Assembly: GCA_037389465.1 (NCBI GenBank)
Contig: JAZARR010000070.1
Location: 3,004,501-3,068,500, forward strand
DNA: 64,000 nt
Source: Baylisascaris procyonis
Taxonomy: Eukaryota > Nematoda > Chromadorea > Rhabditida > Ascarididae
Direction: 5' to 3'
Each line of letters starts with the position of its first letter. Within the stretch, counting starts at the first letter, position 1. Both the position numbers and the translations under genes were made by a program. Below, piece after piece: positions 41,406 through 56,900 of this stretch. A model generated the notes under the pieces. It was not told the DNA's origin, made no database searches, and saw only the letters and a list, made by a program, of their open reading frames with translations.

Positions 41406-44400
41406 AATGTGAACAAATGAGAAAATTTCTGCCTCGAACGAACAGAACACGGAATTTGAAATTTTGTGGAACAAACTTCAATGTGGCATTCGCAGATAGG
41501 GTCATACAATGGACGCCAAACTTTGAGTTTGTCAGCAGACAGCCTGGCACTCCTGTAGATGTTATCGGGAACGCCTTTAACGAATTTAGGCTCTTCGCTG
41601 TGAAGTTCTGTTGCACAGAAATTATGGCAGTCGATAGCCGGTCGAAGTCATCTGGCCACAACCAAAATCCGAACCATTTGAAAATGTCGATCCAGTGCCT
41701 ACTGAAGAGATTCCATAGAAAGCGACCACCGGTTGCAACTGAGAGACTAAAGGAGGTCAAAACAGGGTTTGGATCGGTAGAAATCTACTAAAATTCATTC
41801 CGTCGGTTACAATCCTTATTAGGCGATCACCACGGCCTCAATATTCATGACTTGTAAGTTGGAGCGCCCGCACAAATCATCGTGCATGGCGTTCCTGTAC
41901 GTATGTTTGTAAGCCGCAATTTGCACAAAGATTTTGGACAGTCATTTCATTTCTAAATATAATACAGGTTCGCGACCTGTTGAGCTATGAATGTTATTAC
42001 CAGCGGTTAAATCTGCATGATGGATTATGCAATTATTATAACTATAAACAAAGACAATGGAATTATGAAAGCAGAGAGATGCATGGAGGCAAGTAACGTC
42101 TCATTTGATGCTTTCTGCAGCCACGAACTTCGAAAGTTAGTGCGATTTACATGAGCGGTCTACATTTGCACTCTCTGAGATCTCACAATGAGTTCCGCTT
42201 TTTTCTAGTGTACTTTGAAATAAATTGATACTGAAACATGCTCTAAAGCTGCCGTCGATTTTTCTCATCATTACCGCGCCTTGTAAGAATCGAATACTGA
42301 ACGCTCTTCTTGATATTACTCTGAATGTCAAGAGGCAAAGAACTCTGGTTTGCTTCAAAATTCTCAGCTGTGAGCTTTGTGTTGCACTGAAAATAACTTC
42401 ATTCTCAGCGCTGCATGCAGGACTTCTTTAATTTTGAAAGACTTGGACAGCCGAGATATCTGAACACGTGATCTACGGCGTTTGAATTAATCTATGGGAT
42501 AGCTTATCCTGGAGTTGACGAACCGAAAGGAAAAAGGAGAGATAACTTCGCCCCACCTGGGGTTTTGCCCAGCAAATTTCGGGTCCGCACTTTCACCTAG
42601 AGGAGGCATGATCAATCAGCCCTTTTACAGACATTGGACAATTTCGAGAGATGATATTATTTACAGCAACAATTCTGGAAGTGTGTTGCTACGCTTTATC
42701 TACGGAAGTCTTACCTCCGTCACTTTTTTGATAGCTGGATTATTCGCGGTTGATGAGTTGCCACCTAACGAATGCGCCCGCCCGCACTTCAGGATGCCCA
42801 TTTCGACAACTCTTCTAAATAGAATTTGTCCAATCCCAACAGCTTCTTTCGTGCATCTGTATTGTGAAATCCATTTATAAAAATTATGGTTGCTGTCATG
42901 TCTTGGCTATCCTTCTCGTCTTTGAATGCACAATCCAATTTTCTGCTAGATCACCTGCGTGGTACATTCAGAAGTGTTCGAGTTGTTGCCTAATTCTACA
43001 AATGAAACTTTCATTGAACTAGTTCCTACTCGATTATGTAGATAGCGTTTTTCTATATGCATTCGAGGAATTTTGCACAAAAATGGTTATTATATAAAAA
43101 ACTGAAAGTTATTTCCTTTCTGATTTAGCGCTACATAAGCTGTTGCTCGTCTATTACTATGAAAATATTTCGGTTGTCTAGCGTAAAGACCGGTTTTATG
43201 TTTTGCGCTCCCGTTACAACCGTCACCACCGACGCACAACCCGCTCACCTCAAATACACCGACTATTTTTTGGTGTTTTGTTGCTTTTGATCGATGTTTA
43301 GGTTTCTTCTCTTGTTAATTTGTCCGCATCACAAAAATTATATTGCCCATAAGAGATCATTTCTGGTAATCTGTTCTCAGGCTTATCTCATTTATACAAC
43401 TTGCACTCGAATTCATGTGTGCACTGTGAGCGCGATTGAGGCTTACTGAAGGCTTATTGTTTACCGATGGTTGATTTCCTCGAACCAACTGGAGTGGGAG
43501 GGAGGCGGAAGCAAGGAGAGGGGATGTGACGGAGAAGGAGAAGAAGGATTGGGAGGACGAAGGTGGCAGGAATCGTATCAATTGAGGTTCAGGGGCTGAG
43601 AGTGCCACCTTACTGAAAGTCCCTGAAGCCAATAGAATGAACGAAATTCGAATGGTGCTTTTAAGGTATGATTCCCTCACCTTCTCCGTACCAGCGTTCG
43701 AGCGCGTGCGTGTATGTGAGTGTGCAAATATGCGCCTTACCTAGCAGTTGTTTTGCAGTCAGTTTTTGCTCTCAAATTGTTGCAGTGTTTTTTATAAACA
43801 TTTAATGAATGGATCGGATAAGGCTGAAGGAAGGGGTTGAAGTGTTGTCTTCTCGTCGCTTCCTTCGGTTTATAGAAGGATTTTCCCCCTCATCAAGTAT
43901 ATAGTTGAAAGTTAATCTCATAAACATGTTAATTGGATGTTTCGAGCCAACCGTCAGTTAAAAGAGTGAATATTATGCGTTAAATTTCAGAGAATTACTA
44001 CAGCAAAAAGGCTATGAATAATATTGAACTCGGAAGAATTTATTCGGCGATAGCAAATGTATAGATGTGCATGGTTGGATGGTCACTTCTGGGAACCATC
44101 TGCGCGTCGCGTTCTAATGTTTTTCACATAAAGAATAGTGGGCATTAGCTCTTTATCTAATGGGAGTAACCTCTCGAGTGGCTGTAATTTCTAACTTCCT
44201 GAATACAACTTATGAATGTCCATTATTGCAATACGGTGTTAGATGATGGCACATAATCGTAAATATTAGTTCGTACCATTCTGTAATACTACACTGTACC
44301 CGACGTTTTAGGATATCTTGCTATCACTTCATGATACTGGAATAGTATTTTGAAAAGTATGCGGATAAGGTCCTATCTATTTCTTGCTTTGGCTAAGTGG

Positions 44401-47400
44401 CTAAGTTATATTCTCACTACCGTCTTTCCTGATTCTGCAAATAGAAAATGGAGTAAAATCGTGCGGATATTATTTCGCCGCATCTCATGATAGAGTGCTG
44501 AGAAATCGGTATTGGGTTTATTGGTGCTACTCTAGCAATCAGTGCAAAATGGGACTCAAATTTGTTGATGAGAACTAGCAAAGCAAAGAATTCCTTCACA
44601 ATGGTGCCATACTGAATGTGATAAGGTTTCGATATATGAAGCAATACCTACATATAATTAGTGATGTGAAATATTTCCCAAGCACACGAGCTGTGTAGAA
44701 ATGGTTATTGCCCAGTAGTATTCCTCTGATACAGCTCGCCTACACACAAACTATTGATGGAACGATCTTCAGCTGCTTCCCGATTATTCGTTGAATATGG
44801 TGATCGTTTTATGCTGAAGGTGATTTTGTTCAGAGAGGATGGCTAATTTTTATATGGAGCCGTATGGTTTGGAAATTCAAAATGTAACAATCGACATGTA
44901 GAGCACTACAGTTTTCGATCTGTTAAGCACTATGACGGTTCATTTTTATGGTAGAAGTTGTTATGACCATCGTGTTGCGTGTGTTATCGCACTGTACGAG
45001 AGTAGCTATTGCATTGTCGACTCACACTCACGTATAGAGGGACGTACCACACCTTTTCATGCCACACGCTGCATTCGATGTCCGTCAAGTAAACGGCGTT
45101 TCTCTTTTTTTAAATTGTTTCGTCCCTTGTTGATAGGTAGGGAAGTGGATGTGTCTTTGAAAGCTTTTTTTTATTGTTATGTGGGCATAGAGTGATACCA
45201 TCGGACGCTTAGTGGTTATGCTAATCCCGATTCACTTCAGTTAAGCAGCTCGAAAGTAAGGGCTTCCATTGTCTGTTCCGACTGTACGTTGTTTCCTGAG
45301 CATGTTCCAATTCTTTAAAACGGTAGAAAGCGGATGGCTTGTAAAAACGTGGGTGCAATTTTGGATATATTTCATGCGGTCCTCATCTCTAAGATTTAAG
45401 CATTTCATAGCAAATTTCCATTTAGTGAGTTCGCTCCAGAGGGCCTTTCAGAAAAGTTGTGGAACTACTTTACAGTTGAAAGTATAAAGAATAGCAGTAG
45501 TGAGAAGAACGTGAAAGATATTCCATCCCTCTGCGTTCTCGCATAGCCTTTTCTTGCAGGTCTCGTTTACTTCGTATAGTAGCAAGATCTTTGAAGGTTT
45601 TATTATTAGGGAAACGTTTATTGCGCTAACTTTTGCCGGTTTACGTCTTTCTTCGCGGGTTTCGTGAATGAATATCCAACTATCGTGGTTAGATGTTCAG
45701 CTTAAAGGCGAAAGAGTTAACGATGGGGGAATGAAAGAGCATCGTGTGTGCGAACAGTTTCGTTTTCGCCAAGATTCTGCAGGTATGCATAGATGCCGAG
45801 GAGGGGGAAGAGGCGGTGTTCAGTAGTTTCTGCTTGGCGACATGGCAGCTTGACTACGTCTAGATGCCTGGACTCCCGTTCTATTCGCATGCAGGTGGAA
45901 ATGAGCAGCACTTAGCTCCAGTCGTTGATCCACTTTTCCACTTTTAGGGAGAAAATAAAGTACGACAGCTCTTTATGGAAGCTGAAGGTACTAAGTTGTC
46001 AGAAATATTTTTGCAGACAAGCAGTAGTTTGACTCGTCGGTGTATTGGCCATTCGCCATCGTCCATAACAGTTTACCTCTGCAAGAAATATTCCATTATG
46101 CTACCATGTAAAATGGATACGGGTCGTAGCTATGTACGTCGAACCGAATACTCCTCCCCAGCTTTCCGATGCGCTGCGATTGCACCGGCCGAGAATGCGT
46201 TGTGCATGGTCAAAACATAATTGTCACGATGGCAAGAAATGTTCTTCATAAGAGTGCGCAATACAATAGCGCGATTCGGCGTATTTCCGCATCTTTCCGG
46301 ATGGATACATCATAATCCTTGTTCTTACACTTAACAAGTCATTCTCTCCTCTTTATTATTTCCCTCTATTCATTTGTGCATAATTTATTCGCCTAATGCA
46401 TACTTGCATGAAAATTAAATACGCAAAGATCCAATTAGAGCACTTATTTTGGGTGCAAGAGAAATGGGCGTATTTAATATAAAGTAAAGAAAGGCTTTTA
46501 AAGATCTAAATGTCAGTGAAACTTTTGACATAGGTAAATGAAGCATAGTAATTGACACCGGCAGAAGTTTATTTCAAATCACAACCATTCCGTGTATATA
46601 CCACCTTTCAGATATCTTCGGAACCTAGCACTGATAAAATTCCCTTTTATGGTTACGCGAATGGCGAATGGAGAATCTATTTTTCAATTTTCCTATCCAG
46701 TATTCTAAGTTATATCTCGATAATCATATCCCCATGATCCAATTTAACCGAAAAATTTGTGTTGTTGTTTTCATCGATCAGGTCTTTAATAGAACACAAG
46801 GTGGAGGTTTCACTGGAGTACTCCACCATAAGCCGTATATCTGAGTTGAGAGCGCTTGCATGCAATGAACGTTTCCTGCTCTTGAAGCATTTCAGAATAC
46901 GACTACAATGTAAATTGGCATGTCTTGAAATATTTGCAATGTTTTTATAACCGAAGATTATGGTCAATAGTTATTCGAAGGTGCGTACCTCTGAATGTGC
47001 TTCGACATGCTCCCAAAAAGGCGCGCTACATAGGTGGAGTGAAGATCCAGTAGGTGTGATAAAATTTTGGCTGCTGAAATCTGGAGTTGCCATAAACATA
47101 ACGATGGTTGAAAAACGGCTCCCTAAAGAAGAACTTCATAAAATATGCCTCCGAAAAATTGTCGGTCTATGAGAAAAACTGAACAATTGTCCTTTCCTTT
47201 TATGCGAAATGAGGCTGATCTTATGTATGCAATCTTGGAAGCTGGTTTTGTCGAAAGCATTGCAGAAATTAAGGTGAACGTAATCCAAATCGTTGCCTTA
47301 TGACGAAATGTTGTGCCATTTTATACAGTACAAGAGCAGTGCCATATGCTGCCTTTCTCATTTTAGAGCCAGATTGCTTCCTGCTGAGCAGTTTGTTCAT

Positions 47401-47861
47401 GTCAAATGAATATTGTTTAAGATGACTGATTTGCTTTCGAGCGCGAAGAATAAATTGAACATGAAACGATGGGAATTCGCCTTCATTTCTTTCTCTCTTT
47501 TTTGAAGCAGAAATAGCTGAACAGCAGTGCGCCAAGGGTCGAATGATATGATAGAGTGCAGCGATGACTGAAACAATATAGAGAGATGCAAAACGAGTGA
47601 AAGGGCGGAACACTTGATGAAAAATGTATAATCACCTCAGATGTCTTGGTTGCTTCTTTAGAGAGTGACGATAAAATCCATATAAGATGTGAGAATCCGT
47701 TTGAACAAATCAAAGTTCTGTATCATTTAGAGGCTTAAGAACTGATGAGAAACCGCCGTATTTCATGAAAGCACCAGTGAAATGTTCAGCAGGAACTTCA
47801 GCCTTTTCATTAGCTCTAGTAACAAGACGATTGCCAAGAGCTCATGACCTAATCTTGTTCA

Positions 47862-47988
47862 ATGACTGAATTCGCAAGCACCTTTTGGCATGACCCCAAT
47901 CCCTCTCAGTTTCTCGGAATCAGTAGCAGCTCTTCATTCTCTCTCGATTCGGAATCTGAAGTTAAGCTACCGATTGCTCGTAGCAATG
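47862..47988 (+). CDS. candidate first exon of the nuclear receptor
   Basis: ATG at 47862 opens MTEFASTFWHDPNPSQF, a run of five Ser and an acidic SDSESEVKL-like stretch, ending IARSN plus G before donor GTTTGT. The single base G joins AT at 60025 to give Asp, matching phase. The composition suits a receptor A/B domain. A TTTTCATTAG about 47 nt upstream could serve as a trans-splice acceptor. The link over 12 kb needs transcript evidence. Confidence 0.5.
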
Positions 47989-50900
47989 GTTTGTTTTTCT
48001 CCGTTATGACTGATTTATTGAAATACCTTATTCGTATGAAAGGAATCATTTTGAAATCTACGATGTTTAAGCAACGTTCGTAAGCCGCCATAGTGCTTCA
48101 AAATTTTCTCAATCAAAGCTTCTGTTCACTGATGCAGAGGATGATCTGATTAGTTCATGATCTGCTCAGTGACAGTCGTAGCAAAGATGAGTCCTCCTTG
48201 ATAAGAGGATAAACAGAAAAATGATCAGACTTTGAAAAGGAAGTTCATCTTTCGCAAGACGTTCTGAGTACCCCGGCATCGGCCGAAATGTAGATTCGCT
48301 GTTATGTCTCCTTCAACTATTTCCACGCGTCTACAATTAATGAATTACCCTTTTACACAACTTGCAACGAGGACTTTTCTCAATAGTGGAATTGGAAGTG
48401 CAGTTCGAGTCAGCTCGAACTATATGCAAAGGCACTTTCTGACGTTTTATTTTTCTCGCAATGGGGCGAAATTTCGAAATAATATTGCCTCATTGCATCT
48501 TCAAAAACATTTAAAATGTTATTTTGATGTTACATAAGTGCCTTATTTTCATTCCATAAGCTCAGAAAGTTAGATGTTTTAGATTTACATATAAGCAACA
48601 TAGCCGAATCGGGCTTCAGCCTTCTCCAAAGCTTGAAATGTTGGTTGTCATCGGAGGATCTTCAAGAGTCTCAACAAGTAGTCGATTGTCTGAAAGAGGA
48701 TTAGACGCTTTTTACTGGAAAACATTTTCAGAAACACCGAAATGCGTAGTTTATGGATGATTCCATTGCATTTAGCGTTTTCTGTTTTGAAAAAACTTCA
48801 AGATGGCATGATTGTCTCATTTAGTGAACAGTGACAAAACTACGCACATTGCTGCATTCATTTAACAATCTTGTGACTGTGCTGATAGCACGCCACAAGC
48901 AAGGTAGGTTCATTGGGGTAAAGGCACGTGATGTCAATCGACTGAGTGCGCTTGGCCCTGCCATGAACGCTTCCCGATCACAAACTGCTTCTCTGTTTTG
49001 TACAGTTGCCAATGCAAACTCCCGACTTGTGCTTGTGATCGATGGATGTCTTTAGTCAATCATCAACATCTATGTTTACCTCTTACAGAAAAACGAAAAA
49101 CGATAGAAGCATCAACATAGTAGTTAGTATGTACTTTTCACTGTTGCTATTTAATTCACACTGATTGCTTTTCGACTTCTGCGCCTACCTTCTACTGTCA
49201 ACTAGTAGTGCGACGATGTTCATTTCGATTAATAGCGTTACCTCTGTCATACTTCCACCTTATGGGGAAAATTTATGCTCACCAATCTTTTACATCTTCA
49301 CGAACTTTCTTTGAGCCCGGACTTGAAGTTGATTTTGTGTCAACATAAATTCTTTGAAGTAACAATAATGCCCACGTTCACATCCTCATATGTTGACTGC
49401 ATAAATTCGTCATTTCAACTTCTGCTGTGCACAATGACCGATTTGCTTTCTTTTCCTGCACTTCATCTTTACTCATATGGTTTTTTCTTCCACTAAATTT
49501 TAACCGTTGATAAATTTGTCTATTGCTAGCAATCTCCATCCTTTAGGCTATCCTCCTTAACTTATGGATATGGTTCGTATCGCCCATCAACCCATCAAAC
49601 CTTCCGTGATGTTAGTATGTGTACCAAACGCAACATCACTGTCAACGATGCAATTTTTTGGTGAGTTGGACTGGTGAAAGCGCTCAAAAGCTTTCTTCGA
49701 AATCTTTCATGTCCGATGCAAAATATTGTCTAATAACTCTCGCTATTGTTATTCAAGCATTATAGTTGTATCTGCTTTAAACACCTGCCGCTAACTTGCA
49801 TCATCCTCATCCCGAAAAAAGTCAACATTGAAATGTGATTGTATCAAGCTGCGCTTAAATCTGCCTAACCGTCAACGGTCGTAAGATTATTATTACTGTT
49901 TATTTATTCCTTGCAAGTGGGACGAATTGAGCTGTTCATTGGTGCTTTATTGAGTCCATCCACAATTTCACATATTTCCTTTCCAAGTAATCTACTTTGA
50001 TGGCAATGGTGTTCTCAGTGATCTTGATATATTTTCTTTATTAGCTTCATTCAATGAATAATGCTACATTGAAATGGCAAGGCCTTTTAAATGACCATCA
50101 ATTGCCTCTAAAAACTAGCCGCCAAGTATTTAATTTATCGATTGTTTGTTGAAGGGAGATATGCTTAGGTTCTCAACGGGTTCGAAGTTCTACCTGCCAC
50201 AAACTGCCACTGATAAGCAGCGACAAACGTGCACCATTACCCTTAACAATAAGGGAAGGCTACCATTTAGAAAGCTGAAACAAAGGAATTTGCTCGACAG
50301 TTCAGGGCATTAATAACTGAAACGATTTCCAAAGAATTATACGAATTTCTTGAAGGTTTTTAGTAGTAATCGATCAATAATATGTTAACTATTCCACTGA
50401 AGAGATTTAGAGACTATCAAGGTGAATTGGACAACTAAGTTGACTTGCGAATGTTCTTTTTCACTAATGGTTTTTTTGTTTAAAGAAAAACCCAGTTTGG
50501 GCATTTTAAATGTAAGGAACCTTTTAAAATCGAAATCTGCCTTTGACCAACTGCATACTTCTCACTGCCAGAGTTCTATTGAAACGTTTAAAGGGATCGT
50601 GAGCAGTTGGGAAAATAGTTTTGCCAATTAAGGAAAATGGAACCAGAAGCCAATTTACTTCATGTGGCTTTGATCTCGACGTATCGCCTTATTTGTTTTC
50701 GGTTCTTAAAAAAGTGATCCATTGCAATCGATCAGTACTAGATTAATTCCTCGATCCTTTCTGTGTGTGTTTTTTTTTGCGATTTTTTCCATATAACGAT
50801 TTTAGTTCATCCATGTAGAAGGTGCATTCGGCAAAGGTATTGTCAGTTATGCCTGGATGAGACCTGCAATCTTAAGTCACATTTGTACATTGATGCTTTG

Positions 50901-53900
50901 TAAGAGGTTTTGATGCTTTATCTCAGTTAGAGCGCTTTGCCGATCGATAGCGATTATCGTTGAGTACATATTCTTAGTCTCGCATTATAAGCCCATTAAA
51001 TTACCTGTTCTACTAAAACTTCATTTTTTTTTCTTTTTCTTTCTTTTGCACCTTCAAATGAATATCACAACTCATCAAATGGCACTCGTTTCTTTCTTTT
51101 TTTTTTTTTTTTCAGAGAAAAATTCTGCGGACACCGTCAAAATGGTAGTAACATTTTTGCGCAAATATAGAAGCTATTTTTGCAAAAACTCTTAAAGTTG
51201 TATATAACAGCTAACACAACGATGCCCTATTCATGAACGTAGATAACCTTTGTAGGAGATGTATTGTTAACTTAGTTTTCTCATCAAATCTCATCCTTCC
51301 TGATATGAACAAACTATCTGCGTTCGCTAGATCTGCAGGATAATATTCACCAATGTGCGAGTAGCGGTTATTTCTTATCGCGTATGGCACTATTTTTGAC
51401 CGTAAGCAAGTTTCTTTGTGCTCAATCTTCGTAAAGAAAGTCCCGTCGATATGAATGAGCAGAATAGTAATTTTCGAAGCTGGTTCATATGCGAAAGGAT
51501 CTGACATTTAGGCTTGTTTACTCAGCATCTGTTATGATCTCCACTCTGCGTTTTTTCAAGTAACATTTCATTTTTAGACCCGCATTCCTACACGCAGTAC
51601 AACGTATATGTTAATTTATCCGCTGTGGGGAAGGGCGTTCTTAAGTAGCCCGATGTTGCTCGTACTCTTGCTATCTCAATATTCCAGCAGCAAGTGCATT
51701 GCTCACCTACTGCTTGAAAAGGTTGCCTGTAACTTTATGCATATTCACAAGTTTAATTTCTCTCATCATATGCCACTATGTTTTCACTGAAAATAGTTTC
51801 AAATCCATTGCTGTAGACGAGAAAATATCCCCTGAGAACGAAATATTTCCACACGCCGGCAGCTATTCTACGTGACTGGCTGTTCCGTTGCCCGATTATC
51901 TTAATCCCATCGACGGTTGATATGCGCTTACTGCAAATGGCACAGCTGGGATTAACACATAATTGCTGGTGCAGTATCGTTATAATACCGGAACTGTGCA
52001 AGACCAGAATTTGGGCGACGTTTTTTGTTCGAAAAATGAGCGAGCTGTGGTTGCTTGTAGGAGCCCTTGAGCTCATAGGTCGAAAAGCTCTATCCCCAAA
52101 TGACACCTCTCGATGTTCGACGCGTTGAAGACTCGGCAGTCCCCGAGCAGAGTTGGCTGTCTATGCATTATGACAGCAGTGCGAAGTTGCCACCGAGAGG
52201 ATGCTTTACTCGATTCGTTCAGACCCAGTAAATGAAAGTCTCGTTCAATCATGCCACCCGGTATCAAGAAGATCTTCGAAGCACTCAAGGCGTAATCCCA
52301 TGATAAATTACAGCCTTGAAAGATTATTCTGCGTTGTTCGTCATCGTGTTATCGGCATGGTTCTCGGAACTAATGTAATGAGATCGTATTCATAAAACTT
52401 GCCAATCCTGTCATGATCGCACTTACTTGCCACAACGTTTCTAACTTCATCCTCATTTTTCGTGTGAAGTTTCAAGCAACGCTTCTGATAAGCACTTCAA
52501 CTGAACCTTACCACAAAAGTTCTGTGTTGTAGCATGAGTGGTAAACGCTTGATAAAAGGCTCTGTCAGCAGCTTTTTATGCAATGCCAAAAGCACTGGGG
52601 TATTTTTGATATAACTTTAATTTGTTCGCATTCAATCAGATCATGTGCAGAAATCTGCTGAAAACCGCTGCCATCGAATTGGCAGATTTGTTTGCCAGTC
52701 TGACGTTTCGTCCAAAAGCATCAAATATTTTCATCCAAGCAAATTACATTTTGTATTCGTCATTTTCTGTATGCGCTTTTATTTGTGTATGTGTGTCTAT
52801 TTGCTGATAGTTCCGACTTCTGAAGCAATAAACAGCGAATGGTGAAATTCGATATCAAAGTCAGCGACAGTGATGACGATTACGAATTCGTTTGTACAGA
52901 GTTCGTATTGAGTCGATTTATCACCAACTCTTTACAAAAGACTTGAAATGTATTTACCGATCGGGAAAACTCGAATTAACCGTGCGAATGAAATTGAACT
53001 ACGCAACAAGACGAAAACTTCCGTTGAAGACTTTTGCGATCAGTCACTTCAATAAAAGCATCATCCAATTTTTTGGATGTGGAAGGGTCAGTTTCCTCGT
53101 CGCAGGCGGCATAGCTGCATTTTTCATGAGTTGACCAAACCACTCCTTTGGCCACTTCCATTCGCTTCATTCAGTTCTTTGGCGCTTTTCTCAATATGTG
53201 CCTAGGATGGGACTTTCCCTTCAACCGTTGTCCGGCCGCTTATCTCATATGTGGACTATTATCACGATGCAATGCGCGTACACCTGACCAACATTTTTTT
53301 TATCCTTTTTGTTACTTCGGTTTTGAAGTATATTCCACAGGTTTATGCAACAAAAATCTCATTTCACTTATCCTCGCTTTTATCTTTTATTTGCCTCAAG
53401 CCGAAGTAATTCGCGCTGAAAGTGCACATTACCTTAAGAAGTTGTGATATTCCATTGACACGAATCACATTTCCGACGAATGCCTTCATTAATATGTTCT
53501 CATGTTTCATGCGTTTGCTCAGCGCTTAATTACTTCATCTAGTCGTTTGAATATTCGGTGCGGCAAATGAGGACGATATGCAGAATCTAACTGTAAAACT
53601 ATCACTTCAGTCATTCGTCGTTTTTAATTTCATTCCGAATCTTTGTATGCGCGATATATTCCCTTGATTGTCTGTTTTCGGCGACCACTTGATTGTCGGC
53701 GCCTACTACCTGCATGTTTTAAGCTCGTCAGGCCAAGATGTTGCGATGTTTTTTTAACTTCCGTTGTTGTTCACTTGAAAAGGCCAATTATCTGAACGTT
53801 ACTCTAGTTAGCATCAATATGAGTTAGCATCTGAACGTTACCATCACGCAATCGCAATATGAGTCAAACTTGTTGCATCATATCTCACATTTCTAGTGAG

Positions 53901-56900
53901 ATGCATTTTGATTACTTTGCAATCAATTCCATCCAAGTATGGGTTTATATGATTGCCTGTTCATAGGAGTGTTAAATAGCACGACTAAATCAAAGTAAGG
54001 TTGGCTTAATTGTTGAATTCAGAGATTAAGCAGAATTCGGTCTGACCAACTGCTAAAAAGAGTTGTCCCACTCCCGCTAAGGCTTTCGAAAATGCTCAAT
54101 GAGGTTCAACCGGTCTTTTCCTCCATAGGCATTGATTATCCACCTTGTTTACCGCTTCTTTAAGAATGAGGGCATGGCGGTTTGCTTAATGAATCGAAAT
54201 GCAAAAGCCTATGACGATTGCGTTTCCCCAACATGCTCCACAATTCTCATTTAATCCTTTTATGAAGCAAAGATCCAGAATTATTCGAATTGCTGAACTA
54301 ACGTGGCATAGCATTGATTGATTCACTCTTCTCAATTATTCAGAATGTAGTGTTGAGTGAAAAACTTCTGGGTGATATAAGATTTCCGCTAATCCTGAAG
54401 GAGTCCACTAATAGAGTCTGGGAAAAGCTCTTTGGAGTACTGAACCTACTGACCACGCTATCATACCTTCTGAGATGCTTGGACTGCTTAGCATGGATGG
54501 AAATTATAACGGCAAAGATGGCCAAAATGGCGATCTCTTCATTGCAGAGTTGATTTTTTTGGGACCTATATCTCTATCGTGTCTAGAGAGATTTTAGACG
54601 AGGGATGGATCTGAAACTTTTTGCATTTTTTGGAGTCTTCGAATACAAAAGAAGACAGTGAATAACATCTGCCGAATATCTTTACTGGCAGCAAGTAAAA
54701 ATCTTTGTACAGTAGTCTCGCTTTTTCGTAAGAAGCAGCTTGCAAGGCCCACAAAATTATGCTTCCTTCGTGCAGCGGTCTGATAAGAAAGGTCTAGCTC
54801 ACTTCATTTGTAACCGAACAACAATTGCGTAGAACACTTTCATGCATTTGAATGAAGTGATTCAAACGCTCAGTCATTGGCCTTTCGTACGTGAATACAA
54901 CAACTCAAACTATTCTACTTTCACCGACAGCCGCCGCATATTAGTGAGTTCTCCAAAATGGCCAAAAGTTTATCATAGGAAAGTAGTAGACATTTGGAGA
55001 GGGTTTGCGGGTAGAGGTGAATTACAGGAAAATTTTGTTAACCATGACATAGAAAGATTATGCCTATATTCGGTAGTTTCATAATACTCACCTCTAAAAT
55101 GCGGCAGAACATCTTCTATGCAAAAATACGTTGAATACGCAACAATCAACAATATTCAAATGTATGTCTATTGTTAACGAAGTGTAAAATATTTGTGCAT
55201 CGTATAGTAAATGCCGTTATAAATGCCCTTCATTTATGATTATTTTCGTGGTGCTGAACTATGTGAATTATATGGAGAAATATGCTGAATCGTATTGACA
55301 AAAGATTTTTTCAACAACGGCAGTGAACAAGCGGTGAAAGGATGCTGATTACAAAATACATTGCCCAATAATGAAAGTGCAATAATGGATAGCGATTGTT
55401 ACAACTTGTTTGTCAAGTCAATCATCACAGCTCAAATTCTTCATCACCATGTTTTGTCGGTTGGCGAAGTACGTTCCTTTTTTTATCCTTCGAGAGCATA
55501 TTTCATCGTCGATCAGCCACATCATTCACCGTATCCATCGCTACGCTGTTTCCTACTATCATTTGTATTCCATTCGTGAAATATAAAATATTATTAAATG
55601 CGCGTGAACGCCAGTGATTTTACTTGTTTACTTCTGAAAATCGACTGAAATTCTTCGCACTATATATGCCTGTTGGTAAATGAAATTCCTTTTTTTCGGC
55701 GCATTTATAGCTGACGTCTGATGCGTATTGATTAGGTTGCGGCGTTGATTACTTCACGTGTGATGTTCTCACTTTGCACCTCATCACTGAACTTGACATA
55801 ACGACGAAATGATGCGCAGGTTTCGATGCGATTATGTTCACTCGTTTCTTGTTCAGTTTTTCGCTTTGCCTTTCTCGCTGGATGGGTTTAGAGCATATTC
55901 ATTAAAATGTTGTCGCGACCTGGATGGAGCGTCCAGGTTTCGTGTTTTCCCTTGAGCTCGAAGTCTTATATTCGAGGAGGCGTTCTACTGAAGATAGGAT
56001 GGTGCTCATAAAAGTGATTATTGAGAAGTTAACAGACCATATTGACTAGATTTCTATGTATTTTTGTGAGATCGCCTTCGTTAATGCGCGTTGTGGTGAC
56101 CTTTGTCTGTTGAGGAAACTGGAAGACGTTGTTGGCAATTATGAAAGTGAGTGTTTTCAAACGTGCACCAGTCAATTTATCAGATATTTTTTTACGAACT
56201 TCCGGGCTGGTCCACGAACTTTGAAGAGAATCTGTAATGCCTCAAACTTTTCACACAATCTACAGGCGGCCAAACTGCACTTGATACTACCGAAACAGTA
56301 AAACAAGTGAGGGAGAGAGGTGGTGAATGGGAAGTGATTTCCTTTTTTACATTTCTATTCGTTAAGCCAGCCACCTGCTTTCAAGAATCGCCGAAAATAA
56401 TAAAAGATAGGTAATAAAACGATTATGTTTATTCTTATCCAGCCGCTTATGCACAAATTTTTTTTTGATTGACCGCTGCAAAATGATACCAAACTTTTCA
56501 AAATTTTTCCTCGCGGTTTTTCATCTCACTGCTTCGTGACCGCCAGAAAATTATGGAACAGTGATCTCTCATTCAAGTAACAAGAAGGTGAGGGCTTCTT
56601 ACGGGTGTTTTTGAATGCTAGTGATCAACTATTGTACACTGCAAACTGAAATAGGTATTCAGTGAGAAAAAAAACAGTATTTCCGCTCCAACAAGGTTAC
56701 CACTTTATTGTTTCAGACATCTTTTTTCGTCGTTTAGCCGATTTTCCTGCGTCCTCCATAATTCAGTAATTGATATTATTTGGTACCATCTTTACAGCGC
56801 AAACTTTGCTTCGTCCTTTAGAGTTTTTTGAGAGTTTATATTTCTTATGAAAACTTTGCGGCAGTGAGGATGAACCTTTTACCTGTTACTTGTTGTACAA

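Larger units (their letters stand above)
35977..47861. other. long intergenic stretch, no supported gene
   Basis: Almost 12 kb without a phase-consistent exon chain. Open frames inspected include 36336-36602, 36361-36567, 41403-41791 (plus), 36883-37242 and 43357-43680 (minus); none has convincing evidence. Repeats inside are listed separately. The 43.48-43.74 kb part is purine-rich, then CG-rich. Confidence 0.45.

Noticed and set aside
41317..41791. Long open frames on both strands beside the AT microsatellite
   Set aside because: Partly generated by the repeat itself; no recognisable domain or splice structure.
43357..43680. Minus-strand 107-codon frame with a signal-like start
   Set aside because: It is the complement of a purine-rich low-complexity stretch, giving Ser/Pro/Leu by composition.
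46552..46737. Possible terminal exon with a hydrophobic tail after a CACCTTTCAG acceptor
   Set aside because: No upstream exon in matching phase was found, so it cannot be tied to a gene.
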